From Saprospiraceae bacterium (GTDB lineage Bacteria; Bacteroidota; Bacteroidia; Chitinophagales; Saprospiraceae), in assembly GCA_019638455.1 (NCBI GenBank), contig JAHBTU010000001.1, positions 387,501-451,500 on the forward strand: a stretch of 64,000 bases of DNA, read 5' to 3'. Each line of letters opens with the position of its first letter. Position 1 is the first letter of the stretch. A program made the position numbers and the translations under genes. Below the pieces are notes generated by a model. That model was not told the origin of the DNA, ran no database searches, and saw nothing but the letters and a program-made list of their open reading frames with translations. Shown here one piece after another: positions 32,601 to 41,100 of this stretch.

Positions 32601-34424
32601 GCTGATGCCGGCGAGTGCTCCACCCGTGTGAACTTCGCTGCGACCGCTACGGATAACTGCGGCGATGAAGACCCGTCCATTGTGTACACGAACCAAGATA
32701 ATGTCGAAGTCTTCCCCGGTTTGGTGGATGGCACGCAGTTCCCAGTCGGGACGACCATCGTGACCGCCACGGCGACCGACGAGAACGGTGGCACGAGCAC
32801 TTGTACCTTCGCCGTGACCATCACAGACGACGAGAAGCCGACGATTGACTGCCCAGCGAATGTGGGGCCAATCGTGCCTGTTGACCCGGTGAACTGTGTG
32901 TTCAAAGTGGACAACGACGACTACAACCCGGCAGTAGGCGACAACTGCGGCGTGGAAACTTTGGAATTCACCGCTGACAACGGTGCCGACCCAGCTTCTG
33001 GCAGTACGCTCAACGGCAGCATTTTCTTGCCGGGTGTGACCACTGTCGTCTGGACAGTAACCGATGTAAATGGCCTGACCAACACCTGCGCTTTCACCAT
33101 CACGGTGGAGCCATGCCGCGAAATCTCGGGCAAACTGATTTGGAAAGGTGATGCCATCAAAGGCGTGGGTCAAGGCACGGTGTTCCTGACAGGCGACCAA
33201 AATGCGACCTTCGGCCCGACGGCTGCTGACGGCCTGTACTCTTTCTCAATTGGTAGTGGCAGCAATTTTGTCATCAAGCCTGAGAAGAAAATCAACCCGC
33301 TCAACGGGGTAACTGCGGCTGACGTGACGGCTATCTTGCAACACATCGTGGGCTCCAATGTGATACTCGACCAGTATCGCCGTGTGGCTGCCGACATCAA
33401 CAAAGACTTGCTCATCTCGGTGGTGGACGCAAACTTCGTGAACCAAGCACTGCGCGGCAACGAAACGGCACTGGATACACTGACCAAGAACTCTTGGACA
33501 TTCATCCCGGAAGACTTTGTCTTCCCGGCACCCGCGCTGCCCCCGCTGCACAATGCTATCCCGGCCTATCCACAGACCATCGTGCTGACGGGCCTCTTGG
33601 GCGATGCCATAGACCAAGACTTCTTCGGGGTGAAAATGGCTGATGTGAACGAACAAGGCTTCCCCGGCCCAGGCCCCGGCATCGCCGACCCGGCCAACAA
33701 GCCGAGCGAAGGAGTCGAGCCAGTACTCTGGACGGTGCAAGACCGCGTGTTGCAAGCAGGCGAGGAAGTGGTGGCAGAGTTTGCGGTGTCGAACTTCAAC
33801 GACATTGCGGCTTACCAGTTCGCGCTGAATTTCGACCCATCGCGCTTGAAGTTCGAGCGCATCGAAACAACAGGCAACCTCCCGTTGAGCATGAATGCCA
33901 ACTTCGGCCTCTTCAAAGTCGAGGAAGGTGAGATTCGCGCACTCTACGCAGTGGTACAAGGAAAAGATTTGAGCAACGGCACGGCGGTGTTCCGCGTACA
34001 CTTCACCGCATTGGAAAGCGGTCAGAAACTCAGCGACCTGTTGGGTCTCGCGCCAAAAGTGCTCCCAGAAGTGGCCTACAATACCGCGCTGCAAATGCGT
34101 GAGGTCAATCTGGTGTTCACGGAAAGCGAAACGACGAACACCAACAACCCGCTGCAAGCACAAATGCAATTGCTGCAAAACCAGCCGAACCCATTCACCG
34201 ACCGCACGAACATCATCTTCGTGTTGCCGGAAGCGTGCGAGGCTGAGTTGCGCGTGCTCGATGTGACGGGTCGCTTGCTGCGAGCGTACAACGCATACTA
34301 CTCGGCTGGCACCCATCAGGTGACGTTCGAGTTGAACGATGCGAGCGCCACTGGTTTGCTCTACTATGAACTCATCACGCCTTACGGCAAACTGTCGCGC
34401 AAGATGGTTGCTTCGGGTAATTGA
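23625..34424 (+). CDS. Giant T9SS-secreted multidomain protein 1 (cohesin-like, four-Cys repeats, HYR, dockerin-like)
   Basis: 3599 residues. Leader 1-46 (ending VQGWGQ). A G8/beta-solenoid-like part (DYRSRQSGDWNDGCTWERY, resuming near 289 with SGAITIRSPHTVTFNA) continues to about 780 and is interrupted by a ~190-residue domain. Ig/PKD-like modules follow to ~1050. Residues 1051-2330 hold 17 tandem ~75-residue units with the pattern CP-x-VC-x-GGTFSG-x-GV-x-TYT-x-DxNGC-x-C-x-F-x-ITV, usually four Cys each. A cohesin-like domain (~2331-2475), eight HYR modules (~2478-3164), a dockerin-like module (AADINKDLLISVVD, an EF-hand loop, ~3225-3280), a second cohesin-like domain (~3364-3502) and a T9SS type A domain (NQPNPFTDRTNIIF to the end) complete it. 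It is likely a surface adhesin or matrix scaffold. The last codons GN and the stop lie in the array that follows. ATG 23625 gives the leader. Confidence 0.88.
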   Translation: MRNKLNLTNFCSLACASARDAFTKRLPMLAAVATLLMVCAVQGWGQTTGDYRSRQSGDWNDGCTWERYNGTNWVVQCPFPEVAGTASSSKNITTGTTHAVSLPAGIASGDLLLIFWADANDVNTAPTTPSGWTQLYTNNAGSRYRVAWYKVADGTESTTINITAGAERSAHNSYRIAAGTYQGVPVAASPATGNSNSANPPNLTSGFGNVNTLWIAAAHSVGDENAVGAPTDFGNQVSGYTGNTGNAHARMVTARREFQATSQDPGAFGNYSANREWAANTIAIQSVTTIGTPTSTSGAITIRSPHTVTFNAAITVDQVVIESGATVTQTANMTIANGLGDDLVVDGTLNRTGGDLTIQSGANMVVNGTYSRNGGNVTTTGTLAFNNGGIYIHNINGGTVPTATWNANSNCNITGMAGTYPGGMGQTFGNVAFVRSSANNVTMGSNLTCLGNLTHSNSNTGVLSMTTSGTNRTIDVGGSFSMTSGNFTMVGNNGTATINTTGDFSISGGTLNMKTGNGAAALNVTGNFTKTGGTFNQRANATSTSIITVGGNFSHSSGTYDMSGANAIGVLNVAGNFSITGGTITESSTGSGSINFNGSGNQTYTSGGTVSNIINFTVNSGAFLQMAAAGTTVTGGGSFTLSNGATLGIRSTAGITSSGATGNVQVTGTRTFNTGANYVYNGTAAQNTGNGLPATVNNLTFDNTGGAVTLNSARNITNDFSITTGSIANLGAALTHTANTLTLGGAGTVNGSWGHPSSPATNTNNVFFANATGIVNVATNSSPCVSLTTTAGSNSPVCEGEDLLLTASDATGGTPPYEYNWEGPGGYTSDEQNPTRANATPAMGGTYTVTVTDADGCTGTSSMSVTVNAAPACSITGFDLICAFDEGYVYTAPLSSNYEWSVTGGTIIGSNTNQSVVVDAGNVGTMTVFLTVTDANGCTSTCEESFTVNPHPDITLTDSDLEVCAGDTDAELPYSGTSESPNQYSLNFDAAAEAEGFVDVTNATLPASPISVVVPGGAAPGTYNAILTVRNSTTVCVSPEYPITITIHPLPEATCPDDFEVCINAGSQTLTATPAGGVYSGAGTSGNQFSPSTAGVGTHTITYTYTDGNGCVDVCEFDITVNPQPAVTCPADLTVCINGTPIDLTALAGVSPAGGTFSGAGVTANTFNPAAAGGVGNKIITYVVTDGNGCTNACTFTITVAALPTVTCPANQSVCVDELPLDLTTLGALPAGGTFSGTGVTGDEYSAGAGTTNTVTYTFTDGNGCTNSCNFNITVNALPVMDCPDAQEVCVDELPLDLTTLGALPAGGTFSGTGVTGNSYSAGAGTTNTVTYTFTDGNGCTNSCDFDITVNALPVVTCPDDVTVCLNASPLNLTGGTPGGGVFTGTGVTGNQFDPSVGVGDYTITYTASDANGCSNTCTFVITVVAPIPPTCPDDEEVCENDDPFTLTDGTPGGGSFSGPGVTGNTFNPAAASLGANVITYTATDANGCSASCTFTITVNAAPEPTCPEPITVCVDGDPVDLEEGDPTGGTFSGDGVTGNQFNPGAVGGAGSYTVTYTVTDANGCTGTCEFTVTVVDGPVIDECPEDVTICFDELPYTLSGGDPSGGTFSGDHVDNGSFDPPGPGTYEVTYTISDDNDCETSCTFEIEVLPLPAIDVCPADVTVCIDELPLTLTQGEPEGTFSGDGVDSDAGTFDATEGGEYTITYTVEDANGCTNTCEFTVTVNELPELDCPVEPITVCVDEEPFELTYVTPAGGDYSGDGVDNNTFDPAEAGVGDHDITYTYTDPVTECTNTCTFVITVVGLPVVDCPEDITVCIDDEPFALDAGGEHTGDGVDNNTFDPAAANLGENIITFTVTGSFGCTATCTYTITVKELPVVECPESFSVCINASPFALAGGTPAGGTYSGTGVSGGNFNPALAGVGSHLITYTYADEDGCESSCTFFITVNPLPVVECPAGFEVCIDEPTFPLTGATPDGGTYSGDGVVAGNFNAALAGAGAKTITYTYTDGNGCTNFCDFTITVKPLPVVTCPNEAIDVCVDDEAIGLTSLVSPAGGTFEGPGVTGTNFNPADAGVGSHTITYTYTDDDTDCTNSCSFTIDVNALPLVTCPAAQDVCIDVPAFLLTGGTPAGGTYSGDGVDSDTGEFDPEEAGLGTHTLTYTYQDDNGCENSCTFDITVIEAPVATCPTVDAVCLNEAPFLLAGGLPTGGTYSGPGVSGGIFTASTAGVGLHTITYTVTVAGCTDDCTFDIQVNGIPAVTFTGPGTCLSLDGASVDLTALASPAGGTFSGPGVVGNEFVPSEAGVGIHVVTYTVTDGTCSNTATAAFEVVDQQPLVLAIEAPATAQCNETVTVSVVAQSGFDAITGISYTLSWNPDELEYVSSAGDDFDGFLFIDDLNAANGQLGYFFFSLFDGITIPTPPDVELLSIEFIAKACNGAASIVFSEEIYPIEATNENASLCLPLEVDAAGAEIDIQDDIEPEVTCPTPDAFPAVNCEALVTFDPAVATDNCDTDVEVTYVDEDNNPVDPAGTTFPVGQHVVTVTATDDCGNTATCEILIKVVDEDAPVIDCDLILDLEFVAGPDCTSDENVAVPVAEDDCDGEITATGVRSDGEPLDAPWPLGATTITWTFEDQFGNATICEQVVTVVDETAPEITCPDPATITVSNDPGECSAVVNFAATAIDNCDEAVTIVYQDENEDPVTPGTTVFPVGTTIVTAIASDISGNSAECTITIVVNDDEDPALDCPLDPIEVSTDPGICTASTAAIGASATDNCDDDVQLTFSPAAPYPLGETIVTVTATDEAGNTAECTVTVTVIDDELPTIECPDPVEVLADAGACVATGVLLGEPTASDNCGVDEVTNDAPTEFPVGETTVTYTVTDVNGNTATCTQVVTVIDDEDPELICPSAPLVFDNDPGECSAIVEFADDAVTAFDNCGTPTITYAPPSGSEFPVGTTQVTVTATDASGNTATCILEVTVEDNEEPTLTCPGNITKTADAGECSTRVNFAATATDNCGDEDPSIVYTNQDNVEVFPGLVDGTQFPVGTTIVTATATDENGGTSTCTFAVTITDDEKPTIDCPANVGPIVPVDPVNCVFKVDNDDYNPAVGDNCGVETLEFTADNGADPASGSTLNGSIFLPGVTTVVWTVTDVNGLTNTCAFTITVEPCREISGKLIWKGDAIKGVGQGTVFLTGDQNATFGPTAADGLYSFSIGSGSNFVIKPEKKINPLNGVTAADVTAILQHIVGSNVILDQYRRVAADINKDLLISVVDANFVNQALRGNETALDTLTKNSWTFIPEDFVFPAPALPPLHNAIPAYPQTIVLTGLLGDAIDQDFFGVKMADVNEQGFPGPGPGIADPANKPSEGVEPVLWTVQDRVLQAGEEVVAEFAVSNFNDIAAYQFALNFDPSRLKFERIETTGNLPLSMNANFGLFKVEEGEIRALYAVVQGKDLSNGTAVFRVHFTALESGQKLSDLLGLAPKVLPEVAYNTALQMREVNLVFTESETTNTNNPLQAQMQLLQNQPNPFTDRTNIIFVLPEACEAELRVLDVTGRLLRAYNAYYSAGTHQVTFELNDASATGLLYYELITPYGKLSRKMVASGN

Positions 34425-34509
34425 GGGTAATTGAGGGTAATTGAGGGTCATTAAGGGTCATTAGGGGTAATTGAGGGTCATTAGGGGTCATTAGGGGTCA
34501 TTAGGGTCT
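34424..34509. repeat. 10/11-bp array at the end of the giant protein 1 gene
   Basis: GGGTAATTGA and GGGTCATTAG units. The first unit overlaps the last two codons and stop of the gene (GGT AAT TGA). Confidence 0.9.
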
Positions 34510-34551
34510 TTTGATGATACCAAACTATCCTTAACAAAAACCCGATACATT

Positions 34552-34603
34552 CATTGAGGTCATTGAAAGACAAACATATCTTTCAGTGGCCTCAATGTTT
34601 TTT
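34552..34603 (+). terminator. Rho-independent terminator of giant protein 1 gene
   Basis: CATTGAGGTCATTGAAAGA (34552-34570) pairs with TCTTTCAGTGGCCTCAATG (34579-34597) with two wobbles, followed by six T. The stem arm contains an array-like CATTGAGG(T)CATTGA unit. Confidence 0.85.
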
Positions 34604-35194
34604 GGAAAATTAGACTCGGCTTGCCGCACTCCTTTTTATCAAGATGCCCCAGCGGGGCAAGATGTTGGTAGAATATGAATCCACAAGCCGATTCGAGTCC
34701 CCCCGCCTTTTCGGCGGCGGCTGTTTCAACCCCTGATTCACATGAAAAACAAATTGCTGTTGGGCTTCGGTGTTCAAAACCATCTTGCGTTGACTATATG
34801 TCGCCCAGCCATAATGCAGACCATAAACGGACGGCTCACATCGCATGGTTTGTTTGAAAAATGGAGCAACATTTACTAAAAAACCCTTGCACGTTAGCCT
34901 GTTCAGACCAATGTTTTAAAAAAGTTTGGCAATATGTTTGACAGTATATGCAAATTACATGATTTGAGGTAAGCAGGGTGGGGCGGTTGCTTGCGTTAAT
35001 GAACCTTGAAACGACTGTTTTGGCATCCATGACAGTTATGTTGAAAGTTTGGGAAACAAACTTCGTTAAAGCAACATCTATCCGCATTCCAAGACCCCAG
35101 TCCCCAATTCGCATTAAAAGCATTTTACCAAAACCGATTTTCTGGTAAAAGGCGTCAAACCGATTTTTTTTAATTTTATCCGCACCACTACGAC
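34604..35194. other. Gene-free region between the two giant genes
   Basis: Contains the palindrome TGCCCCAGCGGGGCA (34639-34653), a GC-rich CGCC/GGCG hairpin near 34708-34724 and a short match to the end of the 181-bp repeat (TGTTCAAAACCATCTTGCGTTGACTATA near 34769-34798). No coding region stands up. Confidence 0.5.
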
Positions 35195-38100
35195 ATGAAA
35201 GGAAAGCTACGCACACTCAATCTGTGGCTTGATGCCTCCGCCCCTTCTTCCTACTTAAATTTTAATTTCATTGGCCAATTCACCACCCATGCAGCGATGC
35301 TGGTCTTGCTATTTGCAACGACCGCACACGTAGCTTGGTCGAACGGCGTCCCGACACCCCGACTGAACGCGGTGCCACCCATGCTTGACCTTGAGGTGAC
35401 TGGGCCTACCGACGCTGCTTGCGGCGATTTGGTGGACATCACCGTCACTGTTTCCAGCGGCTTCGACGGCATCGGCGCGCTGCAATACAGTATCAATTGG
35501 GACGAAACCAAATTGGAGTATGTCAGCCACAACGCCCTTGAAATCGGCGGGCTGGGTGGCGACCCGTTGATTGGAGACTTTAATGTCGCCAATGGCGAGT
35601 TGCTCTACATTTGGCTCGACCCCGACGGCACATCGGGCGAGAACTTGGCAGATGGCACGACAATTCTGACCATCACATTCCAAGTGGTGGGCGGCGGTGC
35701 GGCCAGTGTGGATATCACTGGCACCCCCTTGACGATGGAGGTGCAAAATGATTTGCTCGAAATCGGCACATTGACCCCACTCAACAACGTGAGTATTACC
35801 CTCGCCGGGCCTGTGGTGACCCTCACACTCGGCACCAACATAGCCTGCCCGAACGACACGATGGTCGAGCTGACAGGAGGATTGCCGCTCGGCGGCACTT
35901 ATCTGGGTCTCGGTGTCACGGGGACCAATTTCAATGCGACCATTGCAGGTGTAGGCATCCACACCATTACCTATTTATACGATTTAGGCGGCTGCTCCGG
36001 TAGTGCCACCGATGACATGACGGTGGAGGACATAGAGCCGCCCATGATTACTTGCCCGGTTCCAGTAGTGACAGAAAATGCCGATGCCAACTGTGAGTTC
36101 ATGGTGATCGGCACAGGCTTGGATGCCATCGCTACCGACAACTGTGCGTTGTCCAGCCTGACCAACAATTTCAACGCTACCGCAACTCTTGATAGCGCGG
36201 TATTTACTGCCGGGACAACGGTGGTGGTCTGGACTGCTACTGATGGGGTAAGCCAGACCGCAACTTGCACGGTAGAAATCACCGTGAACGACGTGACGCC
36301 ACCAACGGCTGAATGTCAGGATATTACCGTCAATCTGGACGCGGAAGGCAAAGCGTTGGTGATGGGAATGGACCTCGACAATGGCAGCAGCGACAACTGC
36401 GACAACCCCGTAGGATTGTTTGTGACGGGGTTTGCCTACTACTACGCTTTCAACAACTGGACGTTTAGCTCCACGGGCGACGGGAGCGCGGATGACTCCG
36501 GGTTGCCCACTTCGGTGGCGCTCACTTCCAACGACGACGGCAATGCCGGCGACACCAAAATTTGCATTGATATTCCACAAACCACCACGGTGGCGTTCAC
36601 CTGGGACTATTTCACCCCCGATACTCCGGAGCTCGACCCCTTTGGCTTTGAGGTCAATGGGGCTTTCACGCAATTGTCGGATAACGCTGGCGGGTTTTTC
36701 CAGTCTGGTTCTGTCGTGGTTGCCTTGAACGAGGGCGACAATTTCTGTCTGGTGGCCAATTCGTTTGATGGGCTTTTTGGAGCGGCCACCACGACGATTT
36801 CGCCGTTCCACGTCAGCAAAACACAATTCAGCTGCGACGACATCGGCGACAACGGCGTGACCCTGACCGCTTTGGACAGCGCCGGAAATACCAGCACTTG
36901 CAGCGCCACCGTGACGGTGGTGGATGTGACACCTCCTGTGCTTTCCTACACATTCCCAGATACTTACAACGTGAACGTGACCTCTGGGGATTGCTCTACG
37001 GTGGTGACTATCGAAAGGCCGAGCGTGACGGATTGTGTGGTGCCAGTTTTTGATAACTTTGAATTAAGCGTGTGTGGTGCCATCATGCTCCAACCGACCG
37101 AAGGCCCCGCCATCATAAATGGCGTGCCCGACCCGGATTTCCTCAATGTGATTCCCGCGTTGGATGTGTGCGACCCTTCGACAAAATTTGTGGCGATTCA
37201 ATTCCCGGTGGGTATCACCGAGATTCCTTATATCTGGTGCGATGGCTTTGGCAACTGCGACACGGTGACGATTACCATCACGGTGATTGAGACAGGTGTC
37301 CCGGTCGCCAACTGCATTGGCACGGTGATACCTCTTTCGTTGAACGCCAATGGCTTCGTGGTGGTGAATCCCGATTTGGTGAATGCGACTTCCGGCGACA
37401 ACTGTGGCCTCGACTCGATTTGGGTGACTCCCGATACGCTGACTTGCGCCAATTTGGGCGACAACATCGTGACCCTTACGGTGAGTGATGGCGATGGCAA
37501 TACATCCACTTGTACCGCCACCGTGAACGTGGTGGACGAACTGGCGCCCATCGTCAATTGCCCAACGGATTTTGTGGCTTCCACGGATACGACTACCTGC
37601 GATGCGCTTTCTGAAAATATTCCGGGCCTGTTGCTGACGGAAATTCCGGCAGATGGCATCATTGATGCCCCCGGCCAATACAAAGACAATTGCGGGGTGG
37701 TCTCCATCGGCTACACCTTGACGGGCGCCACGTCAGGCTCCGGCACTTACCCGATTCCAGATGGGACAGTTTTCAACATCGGTGCTACGGCAGTCACCTA
37801 TATTTTTGAGGATGCCGATGGCAACACGACTTCTTGCAGTTTCAATGTGACGGTGGAAGACCTCATGCCGCCGCAGACGTTGGATTGCCCAACTCCGGCA
37901 CCGGTGAATGCGAATTTGGGTGGATGTCAAGCATTTGTGGACTGGATTCCACCGACTTTTATGGACAACTGCCCAGGCGTGCTGACCCTTTTTAACTCTC
38001 ACAATCCGGGTCAACCATTTCTTTTTGGTTCGACATTGATTACTTACACCGCGACCGATGCCGAGGGCAATATCGGCATTTGCACATTTGAGGTCATAGT

Positions 38101-41100
38101 GAACGACATTCAACCTCCTGTGGCTGTTTGCAAAGATATTGAGGTGTTCTTGGGTGCCGACGGCACGGTGTCGGTTGATTCGACGCAATTGAACAACAAC
38201 AGCACGGATAACTGTGTCTTTAAAATTCTAAACGATACAGTCATATACAATTGCACCAACATAGGCGCGAACGATTATTTATTAATCATCGAAGACTTTG
38301 GTGGCAATCGCGACTCGGCGCTTTGCGTCGTGACCGTCAGCGACACCCTCGCACCCGTCATCACCGACTGTGATCTTTTTGTGGCGCCCGATATTGACTT
38401 GGATGCCGATTGCCAATTCGTCTTGAATGCTGCTGACTACGCGCTGAATTTCAACATAGAAGACAACACCCTGAACGACGCGCCACCCTGTCCGCTCTCG
38501 TTCGACGTGGATGTGGATGGCAGCGGTTTCGCGGCGGAATATCAATTCACTTGTCAGGACAAAGGCGCGAACATCGTGACCTTCCGCGCCACCGACGTGT
38601 TTGGCAATACCGCCGTTTGCACAAAAACGGTGACGGCAAACGATGTGACACCGCCCGTCATCATAGATGCCGACGTGGTTGCACCGCCCGATGTCACGGT
38701 GGAATGCAGCGACTACGATGCCAACGACTTTGCCACACTGGGCCAAATCACGCTGGCTGATGTGACGGATGCCTGCGACGATGCTTGTGGCGCCACGCTC
38801 GACATCGCCTTTTCCGATTCGGAGGTGCCCGGCTCGTGCGCCAATTCGTTCTTCGTGTTCCGCACATGGACGGTCAGCGACCAATCGGGCAATTTCACCA
38901 CGCATTTCCAGACGATTACGGTGCTCGACACGCAAGCGCCCGTCATTTCGGGTGTTGATACGCTCGTGAATTTGGAGGCCAACAATTACGACGACGTGCC
39001 GCAATGCGTAGTGACACACACGGTGGAAATACTGGATGCCAACGTGACGGACAACTGCACCACCGACTTTGCGGATTACACGCTCACATACGTCATTGAC
39101 TTGGCCCCATTGGGCGTTGGCCCCAACCTCAACGGCACGGGCGCGGCGGCGACGGCAGATTTCCCAATCGGTACTTCCGAGGTGACTTTCACCGTGACAG
39201 ACCCCTGCGGCAACAGCAGCGAAGTGACCGTGACGGTGGAAGTGGCAGATGTGAACGGCCCAGTCATAAATGAGCCGTTCGGCGCTTATTTGGGCAATAC
39301 GAATTTGGTGTGCGACAGCACTTTTGTCATACTCAATGCCACTGGCAACTGCGGCAACATCTTCTCTTGGTACCGCCCGTTTGCAAACGCGAATGAGGAA
39401 AGTTTCTTTGATTGCTCCAACTATACGGTGACGGAGACGATTAGCGATGCCTCGGTGCAAAGCGCCATCAATGCTTCATCGCCTTTCACCTATGTCAATC
39501 CACCCGTGTTTGGCATTTTCCCCACCACCTTCTTCCCGGTGGGCAACACGGTGATTACCTACACGGCGACCGACGAGGTGGGCAACACCACGGTGTGTGC
39601 CTTCACGGTTCGGGTGATTGACAACGAGGCCCCTACCATCCTCTGTCCTTCTGACCAAAACCTGTCCATCACGGCTGGCTGCACCGACGAGACGCTCGTG
39701 CCCAGTTATATCAACGGCTTGCAAGTGACGGACAATTGCCCAAGCAATGTCTTCATCACGCAAACCCCCGCTGCCGGCACCACACTTTCCGATGTGGTGG
39801 CCAATGTGCAGGCGGGCGAAACCTTCATCGTGACGATGATGGCCCAAGACGGCCAAGCGGATAGTTTGAGCGCCGTTCCCTGCACGTTCACTGTCACGCT
39901 GTTTGATGGTACCTCGCCTGTTCCGGTGTTGCCTTTCTTGCCCGACATCCTTACGTCTTGCGGCTTGGATACTGTGGAGGCTCCCATGGCGCTTGATTGC
40001 AACGGGATTGACTTCGACACGATTTACGGCACGCCTTCTGCCCCGGTGGTAGAAATCCTGCCTCCTTTGGTGCCGGGCGGCCCGCCGCGTTATGTGCTCA
40101 ATGCGGGCAACTACGCCATCACATGGTCGTACACGGACCCACAGAACAACACGACGACGCAATTGCAAAGTGTTCAGATTCAACCCGATAACAACCCTCC
40201 GTTGGCGTTTTGCCAACAGCCATTCACAGTGGAACTGACACCTGCTGGCGACTATGCCCTTAGTGTTGCGGAAATTGACGACGGTAGCACAGACCCCGAC
40301 GATTGTGGGCCTGTTGACTTGGACATCAGCCCTGCGGTGCTGACCTGCGCGGATTTGAACGACCCAGTGGCGGTGGTGCTGACGGTGACGGATGTGAGCG
40401 GGAACACCGCCCAATGCTCCACCTCGGTGCTTGCGCTGGACGTGACGGCCCCCGAACTGTCGCCCATCCCCGCCGACCTTGCTTTGGAGGCTTGCGACCC
40501 GATTCCAAACCCAGCCAGCGTGACGGCCGCGGATGCCTGCGACAACAACGTGGAAATTGCGTTCCAGCAAGATACCGTGTTGTTTCTCAACGACTATTCC
40601 TACGTCCTGCAACGCCTCTGGACGGCTACCGACGATGCGGGCAATGTCACCACGGGGACGCAATTGATTGTGATATTGGACACTCAGGCACCCCAAATCA
40701 TTGGTGCTCCCGATACACTTGTGGTGTTCACGGACTTGAACAACTTGGACTGCAAAGACACCGTGAGTTTCAATATCTTCCCCTTCATCAACGATTGCGA
40801 CACGACTTCGCTGACCATTACCAACAACCTGAGCGACCAAGGCACGGAGTTTTTCGATGTGTTGGCGGTAGGCACCTACACGCTCATTTACACGGTCAGA
40901 GATGGGAATGACAATGAAACGACGCACGATATATTTATAGAGGTGAAGGACGGCACCGACCCCATAGCGGCTTGCATCAATGGGGTGAGCGTGTCGCTAC
41001 AAGCCTCTGGCACTGTCACGGTGACAGCTGCCAACATCAATGCGAGCAGCTCGGACAACTGCACCGCACAGAATGATTTGGCCTTGACCATACAGCGTCT

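Noticed and set aside
31338..33200. 620-codon minus-strand frame inside giant protein 1
   Set aside because: It is antisense to HYR repeats; the His/Val/Gly-rich text is a shadow of the repetitive coding strand. The same applies to the 469-codon frame at 27990-29399 and similar frames opposite giant protein 2.
34604..34740. tRNA-like sequence (GATTCGAGTCCCCC)
   Set aside because: The arm does not pair as a T stem and no acceptor, D or anticodon arm can be drawn.
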